This document shows, piece by piece, positions 1 through 10,562 of a DNA stretch of 64,000 bases. A model generated the notes under the pieces. The model did no database searches and was not told where the DNA came from. It saw only the letters and a program-made list of their open reading frames with translations. The translations under genes were made by a program, and so were the position numbers. Every line of letters starts with the position of its first letter. The first letter of the stretch is position 1. The stretch comes from Hydnum rufescens UP504 (Eukaryota > Basidiomycota > Agaricomycetes > Cantharellales > Hydnaceae), in the NCBI GenBank assembly GCA_014904985.1, contig MU128916.1, positions 440,092 to 504,091 on the forward strand, written 5' to 3'.

Positions 1-70
1 ACCAAACATCAGTGGCTGTTACGTAAGAGACTGGGTAGAGTCCTTTGGGGGAAAAACCCTTTTGGGGGAA

Positions 71-1828
71 GGCAATCATTTCGAAGTCCGGTTCAGACTC
101 CGCCATGGGGCTAAATCGAAATAGATCCGCTTCCGAAAATCAATCCCGATACTTAGCTTTGGGCGTTGTGTGTGATTGCGATGCGGAACTTCCATAAATT
201 CATATCAAAAAATTAGTTTGTGTTGAAAATTACTGAGACGGGGCTTCCTGCAACCAGAAAACGAGAAAGAGAATGTTAAACTCGTGGTGTATTGAAGTAT
301 TACATAATAGACGGGCTACCGAATTTGCACCCGAAACATAGTTCAAGCGGAGTTTGAAATCATTGCCTCCAGTTAGTGTTGCCGCGACTTGACTTGGCGT
401 GACTTGGACTTGACTTCGGGGGACTCTGTGAGATTTCCGAATGGCTTGACTTATCTCCGAAGTCCAAGTCAGATTCGGGATTCGCTTGCGCTCAAGACTG
501 ACTCCAGTCACATATATTATGTAATTACAGTCGAGCATCCTTAGTCATGTCCTTTAGTCTTCAACCAATGCTTCCAGCATCTTGTCCAATTCTCGTACCC
601 TCGGCACCTAATATATCTTGAAGCGTGTTCACGTCATCATCCTGGTCAACCTGCATATCGGTAATCGGGGTCTTCCAGCCATCCATGAAGTCCAGCCGCT
701 TTTTCTTCAGCATAAACTTCAGCATCTGTAAGGCTTCCATAAGCTCGGGCTTAATGCGATTCCGCCTTTTGGTCATGGTCTCGGAGCTTGATGAAAAGAC
801 ACGCTCGCACGGGACCGACGAAAGCTTGAATCGGTAAATAGTCCATTGCCATCCGGAACCACGTTGGGTATATGTGTTCGTTCTCCTATAGGGGCACGGT
901 ATTAGTATATGACTGAAATTGGAGTCGAACACAATCCGCACCTGCCAGAATGCAAGTATAGGTTTTGAACGCGGAGTCCGCTTTGCAGACATATATGCTA
1001 GGTATTCATGATCAATGCTGGTTTCGTCATTTTCACCATCTTCGTCGTCATCTGCATCAACGAGGCCAAGCATGATTCGTGCATTCTCATGGATTTCAGT
1101 TGCCGATGTCCCGTTCGGAGTTGTATTCGAGTCTCCTGCCCTATACTGCACAAGCTAAATAAACATTATGAGTTAGTGCGCCAAAGTGACTCGAAAGCTA
1201 TGCCAAAACCTCGTCTTTTATCCACTCCACTGCCATCTCCGCTTCTATTGGGTCCCAATTCCTGATGATGAAGGATAACTTGATCGCCGGATTAAGAGCT
1301 GTATGGTAAATCTTGTCAGTATATCGTATGGGGCAAGTGTAATATATGAATAGCATACCCATCGCAATCACATATGCACGAGTTTTGCCTGCCTTCTCAT
1401 GGTATTGGTTAAGTTGCTCCATACCCTCTAGCACAAATGGCGTAACGTCCGGATTCTTTGCCATATGTTCCTCCCACCGATTTTGAAGGGACTGGAAGGC
1501 CGGCAAAGTGCCACTAAGGATCGGGGTGGCCTCGCCTGACATCAACTGCTGAACGGAATGTGGATACTGGTACGTTACATGTGAGCCTGCAGAGAGTTGA
1601 AGAAATGTGATCAAAGACATACCGCTAAGACACGTCGTATCTTCTCTGCCATTTTCCACTCATCGTCGCTTAAGGTCTTGTTTTTGGAGGTCACGATACT
1701 TGCGCCGAGCAAACATTGCCGTGATTGCCTGAGAATACAATCAGCCTAGGTACGTAAATCCATCCTTTTTGGCAGCTTACCGGTCGTGCTGGTATCACCC
1801 TGTCCAACATCCCATGTACTGAATCCCA
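71..1828. repeat. Repeat block A, copy 1
   Basis: This stretch matches 6146-7890 almost base for base in the same orientation. It holds one arm of the fold-back element followed by the 3' part of a hAT element. Differences between copies are mainly single-base indels, several of them homopolymer length changes, such as an extra A near 1204 and an extra T near 1683. Identity stops abruptly at about 1828, where copy 2 continues into the transposase while copy 1 jumps into block B. Confidence 0.85.
374..1828 (-). mobile_element. hAT element, truncated copy (3' part of transposase)
   Basis: The element end TAGTGTTGCC starts at 374 directly after CCTCCAGT (366-373), the same 8 bp that form the target duplication of the full copy at 6449-9899. 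Minus-strand frames carry the C-terminal half of a hAT transposase, including the dimerisation signature around SVPCERVFSSSSETMTKRRN (about 760-830). Two small indels near 840-860, relative to the second copy, shift the frame just before it. The 5' half of the gene and the other terminal repeat are absent because the copy ends at about 1828. It cannot be autonomous. Confidence 0.8.
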
Positions 1829-2890
1829 AACACTTGCCAATCGAGTTCTCAATCGGATCTGAGCAGTGTTGCGAAAAAGGCACCACTTTTTTTTTTGCTG
1901 AAAGGCACAAGTCTTTTCTTGTGAAAGGTACCCACTTTTTTTGTGCCAGTCCGCACTTCACTGGAATCCGCTGTAAGAGAATCGGGAAATATTCGAGATG
2001 CTACGCTTCCAAGAACTGGGCTGTAAACTGCTGGGTCTACCCTAGAAGGGATTTCAGCAAGCTTCCAGAAAAAATTATGTGAAAAAGAACCCCGCGCGAT
2101 CTTTCAAAACTGAGCCCTGAGACCCTGACTTGCGCCGTGACATCGCCCCATCGGATATCGGTACCGCCCCATATTATGACCGACTTCGGAGCTGAGATGG
2201 AAGACGTCGAGGGGAAAGTCTTTCCTACTATGAACCATACTGTTGACTCATTGGGGCGGCATCAGGGATTCCTTGTGCTTTGAGGACTCATTCACGATGA
2301 CAACGAGCTCTGGTGAAGGACTTTGTGGTTTGTTTTCTGTTGTTGGGTACACAACAACACCAAACATCGTGGTGTTGTAAGTGCAGACTCCCTACCCAGT
2401 CTCTTACGTAACAGCACTAATGTTTGGTGTTGTTTGCTGTACTACAGAGACTGGAGGCAGACTCCTACCCAGTCCTTATGGTTTGTTTACGTTTGTTGTT
2501 GGTGGCGGGAAACTTACCATAAGGACTGGGCAATGATTTCAAACTCCGCTTGAACTATGTTTCGGGTGCAAATTCGGTAGCCCGTCTATTAGCATAATAT
2601 TTCAACACACACAAGTTTAACTTTCTCTTTCTCGTTTTCTGGTTGCAGGAAGCCCGTCTCAGTAATTTTCACACAAACTAATTTTTTGATATGAATTATA
2701 TGGAAGTTCCGCATCCAATCACACACAACGCCCAAAGCTAAGTATCGGGATTGATTTTCGGAAGGCGGATCTATTTCGATTTAGCTCATGGCGGAGTCTG
2801 AACCGGACTTCGAAATGATTGGCCTCCAGTCTCTGTAGTACAGCAAACAACACCAAAACATCAGTGGCTGTTACGTAAGAGACTGGTAGA
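1829..2890. repeat. Repeat block B, copy 1
   Basis: This matches 5070-6134 in the same orientation, with many one-base indels. It contains a T-rich stretch (about 1885-1945), a roughly 500-bp portion with no recognisable gene, then fold-back material with the 58-bp inverted-repeat unit at about 2398-2452 and again at about 2829-2887. Bases 1-69 of the window repeat 2858-2920, so a further B-like end lies just upstream of block A. Confidence 0.8.
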
Positions 2891-2925
2891 GTCCTTTGGG
2901 GGAAAAACCCTTTTGGGGGATATAC

Positions 2926-4182
2926 TCACCGCATGCGACTTGCAGCCATCGGCAAGAAATTCGTACTGTAGGCAAACGGCGGTATGTGATTCGTCGCCTT
3001 TGGAAGGGAATTGTATAGAAAATGGTGAGACCGTTCGCTATGAGACGATACAAGCCATGGACATACCTCAACAGATGGGTCAGTATGTGCCACATTCGTT
3101 CCCATTGCCATTGGGAACGAAGATGGTGCGAAGATGTAAGGACTGCGAACAATTTCCTGTTCGACCTCCTCTTTCTCCGTAGCCACCTGCATAGGGAAGG
3201 TATGCGAAGACTCAGAGGACGAGCGTGGATCGCTGTCTGACAGATAGGGGTAATGCAGCTGAGTGTCAACAATGCTGCGACGACTGAAATTTGGATGAGT
3301 TCTGTCTGAGGGGTCCGATAGGAATGACTGGCTTCCACTCTGGTCTCCGATCCCCGTGGATGGAGAGGGTCTGGACCCAGAGCAGGGAAGGAATCCAGGA
3401 TGGACCTGCCCGGATGAGAAACAGGAGGGAGTAACAGGGGATCATTTGACGTGGGCGGACGAGTCCCAGAATGATGAAGGTAGCTGTGAGAAGGATGCAT
3501 TGAAAGAGAACCACCGAAGAGATCGTGTGTTAGGGTTTCGTTCCCTGATCGTTCCTGAAATACCCCAAATGTACTAGGAGATGGATAAAGTCTGGAGCTA
3601 TCCAACGATCCCTTGGGAGGGGTGGGCGGCCTCTTTGACACCCCTGTACGTGAAATAATCCCGCTCACATGTGGTGTCGTGTCCGGAGGGGATTGCGTGC
3701 TGGAAGGGGTTGCGGGACTTGCTCCGACATCATTGGAGGACCGCTTTTGTGAACGGCGGGGGCGAATTGAGAGAGGCCAAAAATCGTGGTGGATTTGGAC
3801 TCGACGATGACGACCGGGGCCACGCCGTCTTGGTTCATCGTCATAGTCACACTGTGGGCTACTTCGTCTGATGCATGTGGAGCAGACTGGGTGGGCCCCA
3901 TCGCATTTTATTTTACGAGAACGACTAAGAAAATCCGACTTAGGATAAAGCGCCGAGGGCGCATGGAATATGACGAAGAACGGCACACCATTGGTGACAA
4001 GCCAAATAAACGCGACGTCTATTTTTTCCAGCTTCCTTGGCAGGATCCATATTGGGTATATTTGGAGCTGGAGAAGAGGGGGAAGGCCGATCACTGCTCA
4101 CGTCACCGCCCAATGTACCATCGAAGTCGGGAAAACGGAGAATAGTGAAATTGTCATCAGAATGCTGATCAGTTTCCTTCAT
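2926..4182 (-). pseudogene. Zn(II)2Cys6 transcription factor, 5' part, truncated
   Basis: The start is the ATG at 4182. Exon 1 ends after RRRVYLACHQ. A 64-nt intron (3988-3925, GT..AG) splices a split Cys codon to give CHQCRSRKIKCDGAHPVC, followed by STCIRR and CDYDDEPRRRGPGR, the fungal C6 zinc-cluster pattern of six cysteines binding two zinc ions. A Ser/Pro-rich region follows, as in many such regulators. The frame shifts by one near 3300-3350, after which a plausible coding frame runs to about 2926 and ends at a GTGAGT donor-like site. Downstream exons are missing because block B begins there. Such proteins are nuclear DNA-binding regulators; the target is unknown. Confidence 0.75.
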
Positions 4183-4199
4183 GCTCTGAACTGAAATTT

Positions 4200-4484
4200 G
4201 ATGTCCGAGGCCGAACAGTAGTTTGGGGGCATGTCCAACGTACTGGACGAGTGGTACTGAAAGCTGCTGACCCAGTATTAACTGGCACTCTAGACAGCAG
4301 TTCCTGGTGGCTTGGCTACGCGCAACCGAATTAGTAGCCGGCTGTATAAGCTCGACAAATCATTTCACATATACATGTGGAAAAGGCGTACAGTATGTGG
4401 GAACATCCAGAGCACTGGCTGAGCTCAAGAAATCCGTAAGTAGCAGAGCTAGACTCACTGGCTTATGCTGAACTGCGGAACATC
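4200..4484. other. No gene recognised; upstream region of the zinc-cluster gene
   Basis: No open frame with recognisable features or RNA gene was seen. The stretch lies 5' of the Zn2Cys6 start and would contain its promoter. Confidence 0.4.
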
Positions 4485-4640
4485 AACGCAGCCTAAGAAA
4501 TTACGAAAAATCTTTCTTGTGAAATGACGTGCGGGGCGTACCACTTTTTTTGCTGAAAGGCACAAGTGTTTCTTGCGAAAAGACACCCACTTTTTTTTGT
4601 GCAGTCCGCACTTCACTGAAATCCACTGTAAAATGGCAAT
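4485..4640. repeat. Diverged partial copy of block B motif
   Basis: This includes the T-rich stretch, GCTGAAAGGCACAAG and GTGCAGTCCGCACTTCACTG found at 5118-5205 and 1887-1965, with clear substitutions. It is therefore an older copy than the A/B duplicates and suggests that the motif belongs to a dispersed repeat. Confidence 0.6.
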
Positions 4641-4774
4641 CAAATTGTGTGCGGTGCTCATTGCGGATGTAAATGATCGGTGGGTGCAGTAAAAATTTAG
4701 GCCTTTTCGCAACATCTGCTCAGATCCGATCGATGAACTTGATTTGCGGGTGTGGGGATTTCCGAAATCTAAAC

Positions 4775-5069
4775 ATGAGCACTAGCAATGACTTGCCCAA
4801 CCACTCCCCTCCAGCGACAATTCCGAAAGTCTATTCAGATGACTTGAAAGCTTGCATACCCGTTCTGAATGATGGCATGAGCCTGGAGGAGATTTGCCAC
4901 ATCCTTGGTGTCAAGCACAGTCTTGTGTATATGACTCTCATATGGACTTCCCTATGATCCAGATCATGCTAGGAGGGACTGCCGTTGGTTTCATTGGTTC
5001 ACTTGTTGAATGCAATCACACCCCGTACCCCAACAAGGGCGAAATGTAGGCTGTCAATACTGATGTGGA
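4775..5069 (+). pseudogene. Tc1/mariner-like transposase, N-terminal relic
   Basis: A plus-strand frame from an ATG near 4775 reads YSDDLKACIPVLNDGMSLEE followed by ICHILGVKHSLVYMTL. This resembles the DNA-binding helix-turn-helix start of basidiomycete Tc1/mariner-type transposases. The neighbouring frame continues with LPYDPDHARR and a decayed linker-like stretch to about 5065. No catalytic DDE/D region follows, because block B starts at 5070. This is family resemblance by eye; another HTH protein is possible. Confidence 0.5.
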
Positions 5070-6134
5070 AACTACTTGCCAAATCGAGTTCATCAATCGG
5101 ATCTGAGCAGATGTTGCGAAAAGGCACCACTTTTTTTTTGCTGAAAGGCACAAGTCTTTCTTGTGAAAGGTACCCACTTTTTTTGTGCAGTCCGCACTTC
5201 ACTGGAATCCGCTGTAAGAGAATCGGGAAATATTCGAGATGCTACGCTTTCCAAGAACTGGGCTGTAAACTGCTGGGTCTACCCTAGAAGGGATTTCAGC
5301 AAGCTTCCAGAAAAATTATGTGTAAAAGAACCCCCGCGCGATCTTTCAAAACTGAGCCCTGAGACCCTGACTGCGCCGTGACATCGCCCCATCGATATCG
5401 GTACCGCCCCCATATTATGACCGACTTCGGAGCTGAGATGGAAGACGTCGAGGGAAAGTCTTTCTACTATGAACCATAACTGTTGACTCATTGGAGGCGG
5501 CATCAGGGATTCCTTGTGCTTGAGGACTCATTCACGATGACAACGAGCTCTGGTGAAGGACTTTGTGGTTTGTTTTCTGTTGTTGGGTACACAACAACAC
5601 CAAACATCAGTGGTGTCTGTAAGTGCAGACTCCTACCCAGTCTCTTACGTAACAGCACTAATGTTTGGTGTTGTTTGCTGTACTACAGAGACTGGAGGCA
5701 GACTCCTACCCAGTCCTTATGGTTTGTTTACGTTTGTTGTTGGTGGGCGGAAACTTACCATAAGGACTGGAGGCAATGATTTCAAACTCCGCTTGAACTA
5801 TGTTTCGGGTGCAAATTCGGTAGCCCGTCTATTACGTAATATTTCAACACACCACAAGTTTAACTTTCTCTTTCTCGTTTTCTGGTTGCAGGAAGCCCGT
5901 CTCAGTAATTTTCAACACAAACTAATTTTTTGATATGAATTTATGGAAGTTCCGCATCACAATCACACACAACGCCCAAAAGCTAAGTATCGGGATTGAT
6001 TTTCGGAAGCGGATCTATTTCGATTTAGCTCATGGCGGAGTCTGAACCGGACTTCGAAATGATTGCCTCCAGTCTCTGTAGTACAGCAAACAACACCAAA
6101 CATCAGTGCTGTTACGTAAGAGACTGGGTAGGAG
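5070..6134. repeat. Repeat block B, copy 2
   Basis: This is the counterpart of 1829-2890. The first 550 bp carry no identifiable gene. The rest is the left arm and centre of the fold-back element. This copy has fewer apparent indel irregularities than copy 1. Confidence 0.8.
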
Positions 6135-6448
6135 TCTGGACTGGAGGCAATCATTTCGAAGTCCGGTTCAGACTCCGCCATGGGGCTAAATCGAAATAGA
6201 TCCGCTTCCGAAAATCAATCCCGATACTTAGCTTTGGGCGTTGTGTGTGATTGCGATGCGGAACTTCCATAAATTCATATCAAAAAATTAGTTTGTGTTG
6301 AAAATTACTGAGACGGGGCTTCCTGCAACCAGAAAACGAGAAAGAGAATGTTAAACTCGTGGTGTATTGAAGTATTACATAATAGACGGGCTACCGAATT
6401 TGCACCCGAAACATAGTTCAAGCGGAGTTTGAAATCATTGCCTCCAGT

Positions 6449-9400
6449 TAGTGTTGCCGCGACTTGACTTGGCGTGACTTGGACTTGACTTCGGGGGACT
6501 CTGTGAGATTTCCGAATGGCTTGACTTATCTCCGAAGTCCAAGTCAGATTCGGGATTCGGCTTGCGCTCAAGACTGACTCCAGTCACATATATTATGTAA
6601 TTACAGTCGAGCACGTCCTTAGTCTTCAACCAATGCTTCCAGCATCTTGTCCAATTCCGTACCCTCGGCACCTAATATATCTTGAAGCGTGTTCACGTCA
6701 TCATCCTGGTCAACCTGCATATCGGTAATCGGGGTCTTCCAGCCATCCATGAAGTCCAGCCGCTTTTTCTTCAGCATAAACTTCAGCATCTGTAAGGCTT
6801 CCATAAGCTCGGGCTTAATGCGATTCCGCCTTTTGGTCATGGTCTCGGAGCTTGATGAAAAGACACGCTCGCACGGGACCGACGAAGCTTGAATCGGTAA
6901 ATAGTCCATTGCCATCCTGGAACCACGTTGGGTATATGTGTTCGTTCTCCTATAGGGGCACGGTATTAGTATATGACTGAAATTGGAGTCGAACACAATC
7001 CGCACCTGCCAGAATGCAAGTATAGGTTTTGAACGCGGAGTCCGCTTTGCAGACATATATGCTAGGTATTCATGATCAATGCTGGTTTCGTCATTTTCAC
7101 CATCTTCGTCGTCATCTGCATCAACAAGGCCAAGCATGATTCGTGCATTCTCATGGATTTCAGTTGCCGATGTCCCATTCGGAGTTGTATTCGAGTCTCC
7201 TGCCCTATACTGCACAAGCTAAATAAACATTATGAGTTAGTGCGCCAAAGTGACTCGAAAGCTATGCCAAACCTCGTCTTTTATCCACTCCACTGCCATC
7301 TCCGCTTCTATTGGGTCCCAATTCCTGATGATGAAGGATAACTTGATCGCCGGATTAAGAGCTGTATGGTAAATCTTGTCAGTATATCGTATGGGGCAAG
7401 TGTAATATATGAATAGCATACCCATCGCAATCACATATGCACAAGTTTTGCCTGCCTTCTCATGGTATTGGTTAAGTCGCTCCATACCCTCTAGCACAAA
7501 TGGCGTAACGTCCGGATTCTTTGCCATATGTTCCTCCCACCGATTTTGAAGGGACTGGAAGGCCGGCAAAGTGCCACTAAGGATCGGGGTGGCCTCGCCC
7601 GACATCAACTGCTGAACGGAATGTGGATACTGGTACGTTACATGTGAGCCCGCAGAGAGTTGAAGAAATGTGATCAAAGACATACCGCTAAGACACGTCG
7701 TATCTTCTCTGCCATTTTCCACTCATCGTCGCTTAAGGTCTTGTTTTGGAGGTCACGATACTTGCGCCGAGCAAACATTGCCGTGATTGCCTGAGAATAC
7801 AATCAGCCTAGGTACGTAAATCCATCCTTTTTGGCAGCTTACCGGTCGTGCTGGTATCACCCTGTCCAACATCCCATGTACTGAATCCCATCTCTGTGTC
7901 TACATCTCGAAGGAGTTCGAGCTCAGGGACTCGTGGGACAAATTCCCCATCCTCATTGCCCTTTTTGATTATTTCGAGGAACCCTATGCGGCGATCATTG
8001 GATGCACGGATAGTGTTGATGAGATTGCGTAGCCGACCCATAACGTCGCCTTCGGGCACTTTCTTCAGGAGTGTCAGGATATGTTGAACCGCGATATTAA
8101 TTACATGCGCAAAACACCTAAGGGTACGTGGCTTAGTAGGTGAGCAAAGTAAATGAACTCTACATACCGGATCCTGTTGTCGCCAGCAGAGAATCGTATA
8201 CCCTTGGCTTTCGAAATCCTTTCAAACTCCACCATGAAGGTGTTGTTGTTACTAGCATTGTCGAGGGTCCACCACCCAGTCTAGTGTGGGTTAGCTAGTT
8301 GAGTCCAATAATAATCACTAGATGAGTAGGTGGCAGCAGCGCACCTTCTGGAGGACATTCATACGTTCAAGCATGGACTTAGCGGCACTGCAAAGGGAGT
8401 TCCCATCATGACTCCCTGGGATATGGTGGAATGCAATCAGATCGGCACGAAGCACTAGTGTCCCATCTTTGGAACGCTGTATCCAGTGTGCGGTGATAGC
8501 CATATAGGGGCGGAGTCGGCCGTCTGACCATATATCTGCCGTAAATGATATTTTCCCAAGGGAACCCTGATAGAGGAATGGTTCAGTAGTGAGAATAAGA
8601 GAGAATATGGCTATGCCTTACCATGATCTCCTTTTTAAGCTTATTAAACTCTTCAAGCCACCTTGTGAAAATGGCACCTCGGACTGCAGTACGTCTCGGT
8701 ATGTCTTTGTCGGTCAGAGTCTCATTCATGTAAAGTAAAAGAGCACGAAATTCTGGGCACTCGATAACATTTAGAGACTTTGGGAACGTACCATATCAAA
8801 CTCCTAGACCATTTGTGTAAATACTTAGCACATACCTGATCATCTGCCGTAATCCAGTTAGTGAGACGCCTGATAAATCCCTCTCTAGTGAATGCCTCTT
8901 TTATGATTCGTTTTTCAGCTTGGGAGCTCTTTTCTTGTTCATGATCCTTCTGAATAGATTCAATCATGATTTCCCAGCCATGTGTTTTGCATGCTTCGTG
9001 ATATTCATTTGGATGATGGGCTTCTATATGTTTCCGGAGCGTTGATGTACTCGAATTGGCATAGACCCAAGTGCGACCATCATCGGGTTTCTTAGCATTT
9101 GAATCCTTATAGAGAGACCTGCCCATTGAGGATTAATATCCGCATTTCCCAAGACCTGATGTAGAATTGACGAAACTTGCAAAATTTACATACTGCTCGT
9201 CCTCGGCCTTCCTCTGGAGATTGTGACTTATACCGCTGAAAGAAATGGTCAATATCCAGGGTCTTTGCAGTTCCCTTTTTTGGTATCTTCAATGGGCTGT
9301 GAACGGACGGTGAATTTTGTATATTGTATCGGGCACCCCGGCGGTGTGCAGGCAGGGGTGTTTTGAGTTGTGCTGAAAGGTTTGTCAGTCAGCTCTTTAT

Positions 9401-9899
9401 GGTAATAATAGGGCTATCAGTATGGGGGAACAGACATACGTGGGGTATTATGCACGGACACACCCTGGCCCACTCCATCAACACTATGCGCTGGTGTTCC
9501 CCCAACTAGCTCAAGCTGAGGATCAATGTTGAGTCTTGCATGCTTCTGAGTGTCAGATTGGGGTGCATTGCTTGACCGTTTCAAGTTCGACATGATAGGG
9601 AGGCAGAAAAATACGGAATTAGGATTGTATTCAAATTTTACATGATTGCCGCCTTGTTGGGGGATCCCCCCAGCATACAGTTCAGGACCCCGGGTTGTAC
9701 ATAGTTCTTCTTACAATCTAATTTCTAATGTAAGTGTACTACTTTCAAGTCTCGACTTAAGTCAACTGCAAGTCAAGTCAAGTCCGTCCAAGCCAAGTCC
9801 AAGCCAAATATTTGTAATCAAAAGACTTGACTTGGGTTGACTCGAAACGGACTGGGTTTGGACCCGAGTCAGCTGAAGTCCAAGTCCACGGCAACACTA
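6449..9899 (-). mobile_element. hAT DNA transposon, near full length (3451 bp)
   Basis: The termini are TAGTGTTGCCG at 6449 and CGGCAACACTA ending at 9899. The 8-bp duplication CCTCCAGT lies at 6441-6448 and 9900-9907. The empty site is visible in the opposite arm of the fold-back element (about 5760-5780). Both ends carry clusters of GACTTG/CAAGTC-type repeats (6457-6500 and 9760-9890), which in hAT elements are typical subterminal transposase-binding sites. The interior encodes a BED finger and a hAT transposase on the minus strand. Confidence 0.92.
6619..9593 (-). CDS. hAT family transposase with BED zinc finger (intron-containing, likely frameshifted)
   Basis: The gene probably starts at the ATG at 9593 (MSNLKRSSNAP). 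Next come a BED finger (AVCKFC, then TLRKHIEAHHPNEY), the hAT stretch NVIECPEFRALLLYMNETLT, the first catalytic segment (SFTADIWSD and MAITAHWI, about 8490-8560), TLDNASNNNTF with RCFAHVINIAV, and MSGEATPILSGTLPAFQSL. The C-terminus has ASSVPCERVFSSSSETMTKR, the hAT dimerisation domain carrying the third acidic region. Short introns separate exons, for example at about 8873-8816 and 8622-8559. One extra base near 7888 breaks the conserved DTRW-like stretch, and the exon junction near 7655 is out of frame, so the copy may be inactive unless these are sequencing errors. Confidence 0.82.
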
Positions 9900-10102
9900 C
9901 CTCCAGTCCTTATGGTAAGTTTCCGCCCACCAACAACAAACGTAAACAAACCATAAGGACTGGGTAGGAGTCTGCTGTAAGTGCTGATAACGCGTCAAAA
10001 CATACGAAAACAAGAGCCTGGTACCCTCAATTAGATACAAAAGTTGGCTGCGTTGAAGGAAACCATTGATGAAACGCACCGGGGAGCGTTTGCTACTCTG
10101 AA

Positions 10103-10324
10103 TAGTGTTGCCGCGACTCGACTTGACTCGACTCGACTCGACTTGACTCGACTCGACTCGACTTCGGAGCGACTTCCGGCGACTTGACTTGAGTCGGCTC
10201 GAGCCGCACATTGTTGCATTCATTTACTATGGAGTCGTACTCGACTCGACTCGACTTCGGAACGACTTCCGGCGACTCGACTTGCGACTTGGGTCGACGC
10301 GAGTCGCAAGTCGCAGCAACACTA
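10103..10324. mobile_element. Non-autonomous hAT MITE (222 bp)
   Basis: It begins TAGTGTTGCCGCG and ends GCAGCAACACTA. The perfect 8-bp duplication ACTCTGAA lies at 10095-10102 and 10325-10332. The interior is mostly GACTCGACTTG-type tandem repeats in both orientations plus a short unique middle, with no coding capacity. The shared terminus and subterminal motif suggest mobilisation by the same transposase family as the element at 6449-9899, which lies only about 200 bp away. Confidence 0.9.
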
Positions 10325-10562
10325 ACTCTGAAAGACTTGATCCACCAGCAAACCTAAACCTCAATCGGTCATGATCATCTACTGTCGGCGGATCAATAGA
10401 ACACATCGAATATATATTACGCAGACAAGAGAAGCAGGAATTGAAAGGATTATATAATATTATATCAATTACAGTGAGAATGGAAGAGACTGCGAATGCG
10501 AGCAAATGGAGGAATATGGATATCCGCACCCATGAGCACGCACATACAACGTCGGGAAAACC

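Larger units (their letters stand above)
5626..9974. mobile_element. Fold-back (palindromic) element with 17-bp TIRs, split by hAT
   Basis: The element begins CAGACTCCTACCCAGTC (5626-5642) and ends with the exact inverse GACTGGGTAGGAGTCTG (9958-9974). CTGTAAGTG lies directly outside on both sides (5617-5625 and 9975-9983), a candidate 9-bp target duplication. Long arms 5699-6070 and 6143-6448 plus 9908-9974 are inverse copies around a centre of about 70 bp. Removing the hAT insertion and one 8-bp TSD leaves an element of about 890 bp without coding capacity. A 9-bp duplication would fit Mutator-type mobilisation. Because internal repeats resemble the termini, the exact ends are less certain than those of the hAT. 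Confidence 0.6.

Noticed and set aside
5345..5560. Coding exon in block B
   Set aside because: Short frames such as EMEDVEGKVFYYEP are present but interrupted in both copies and match nothing recognised.
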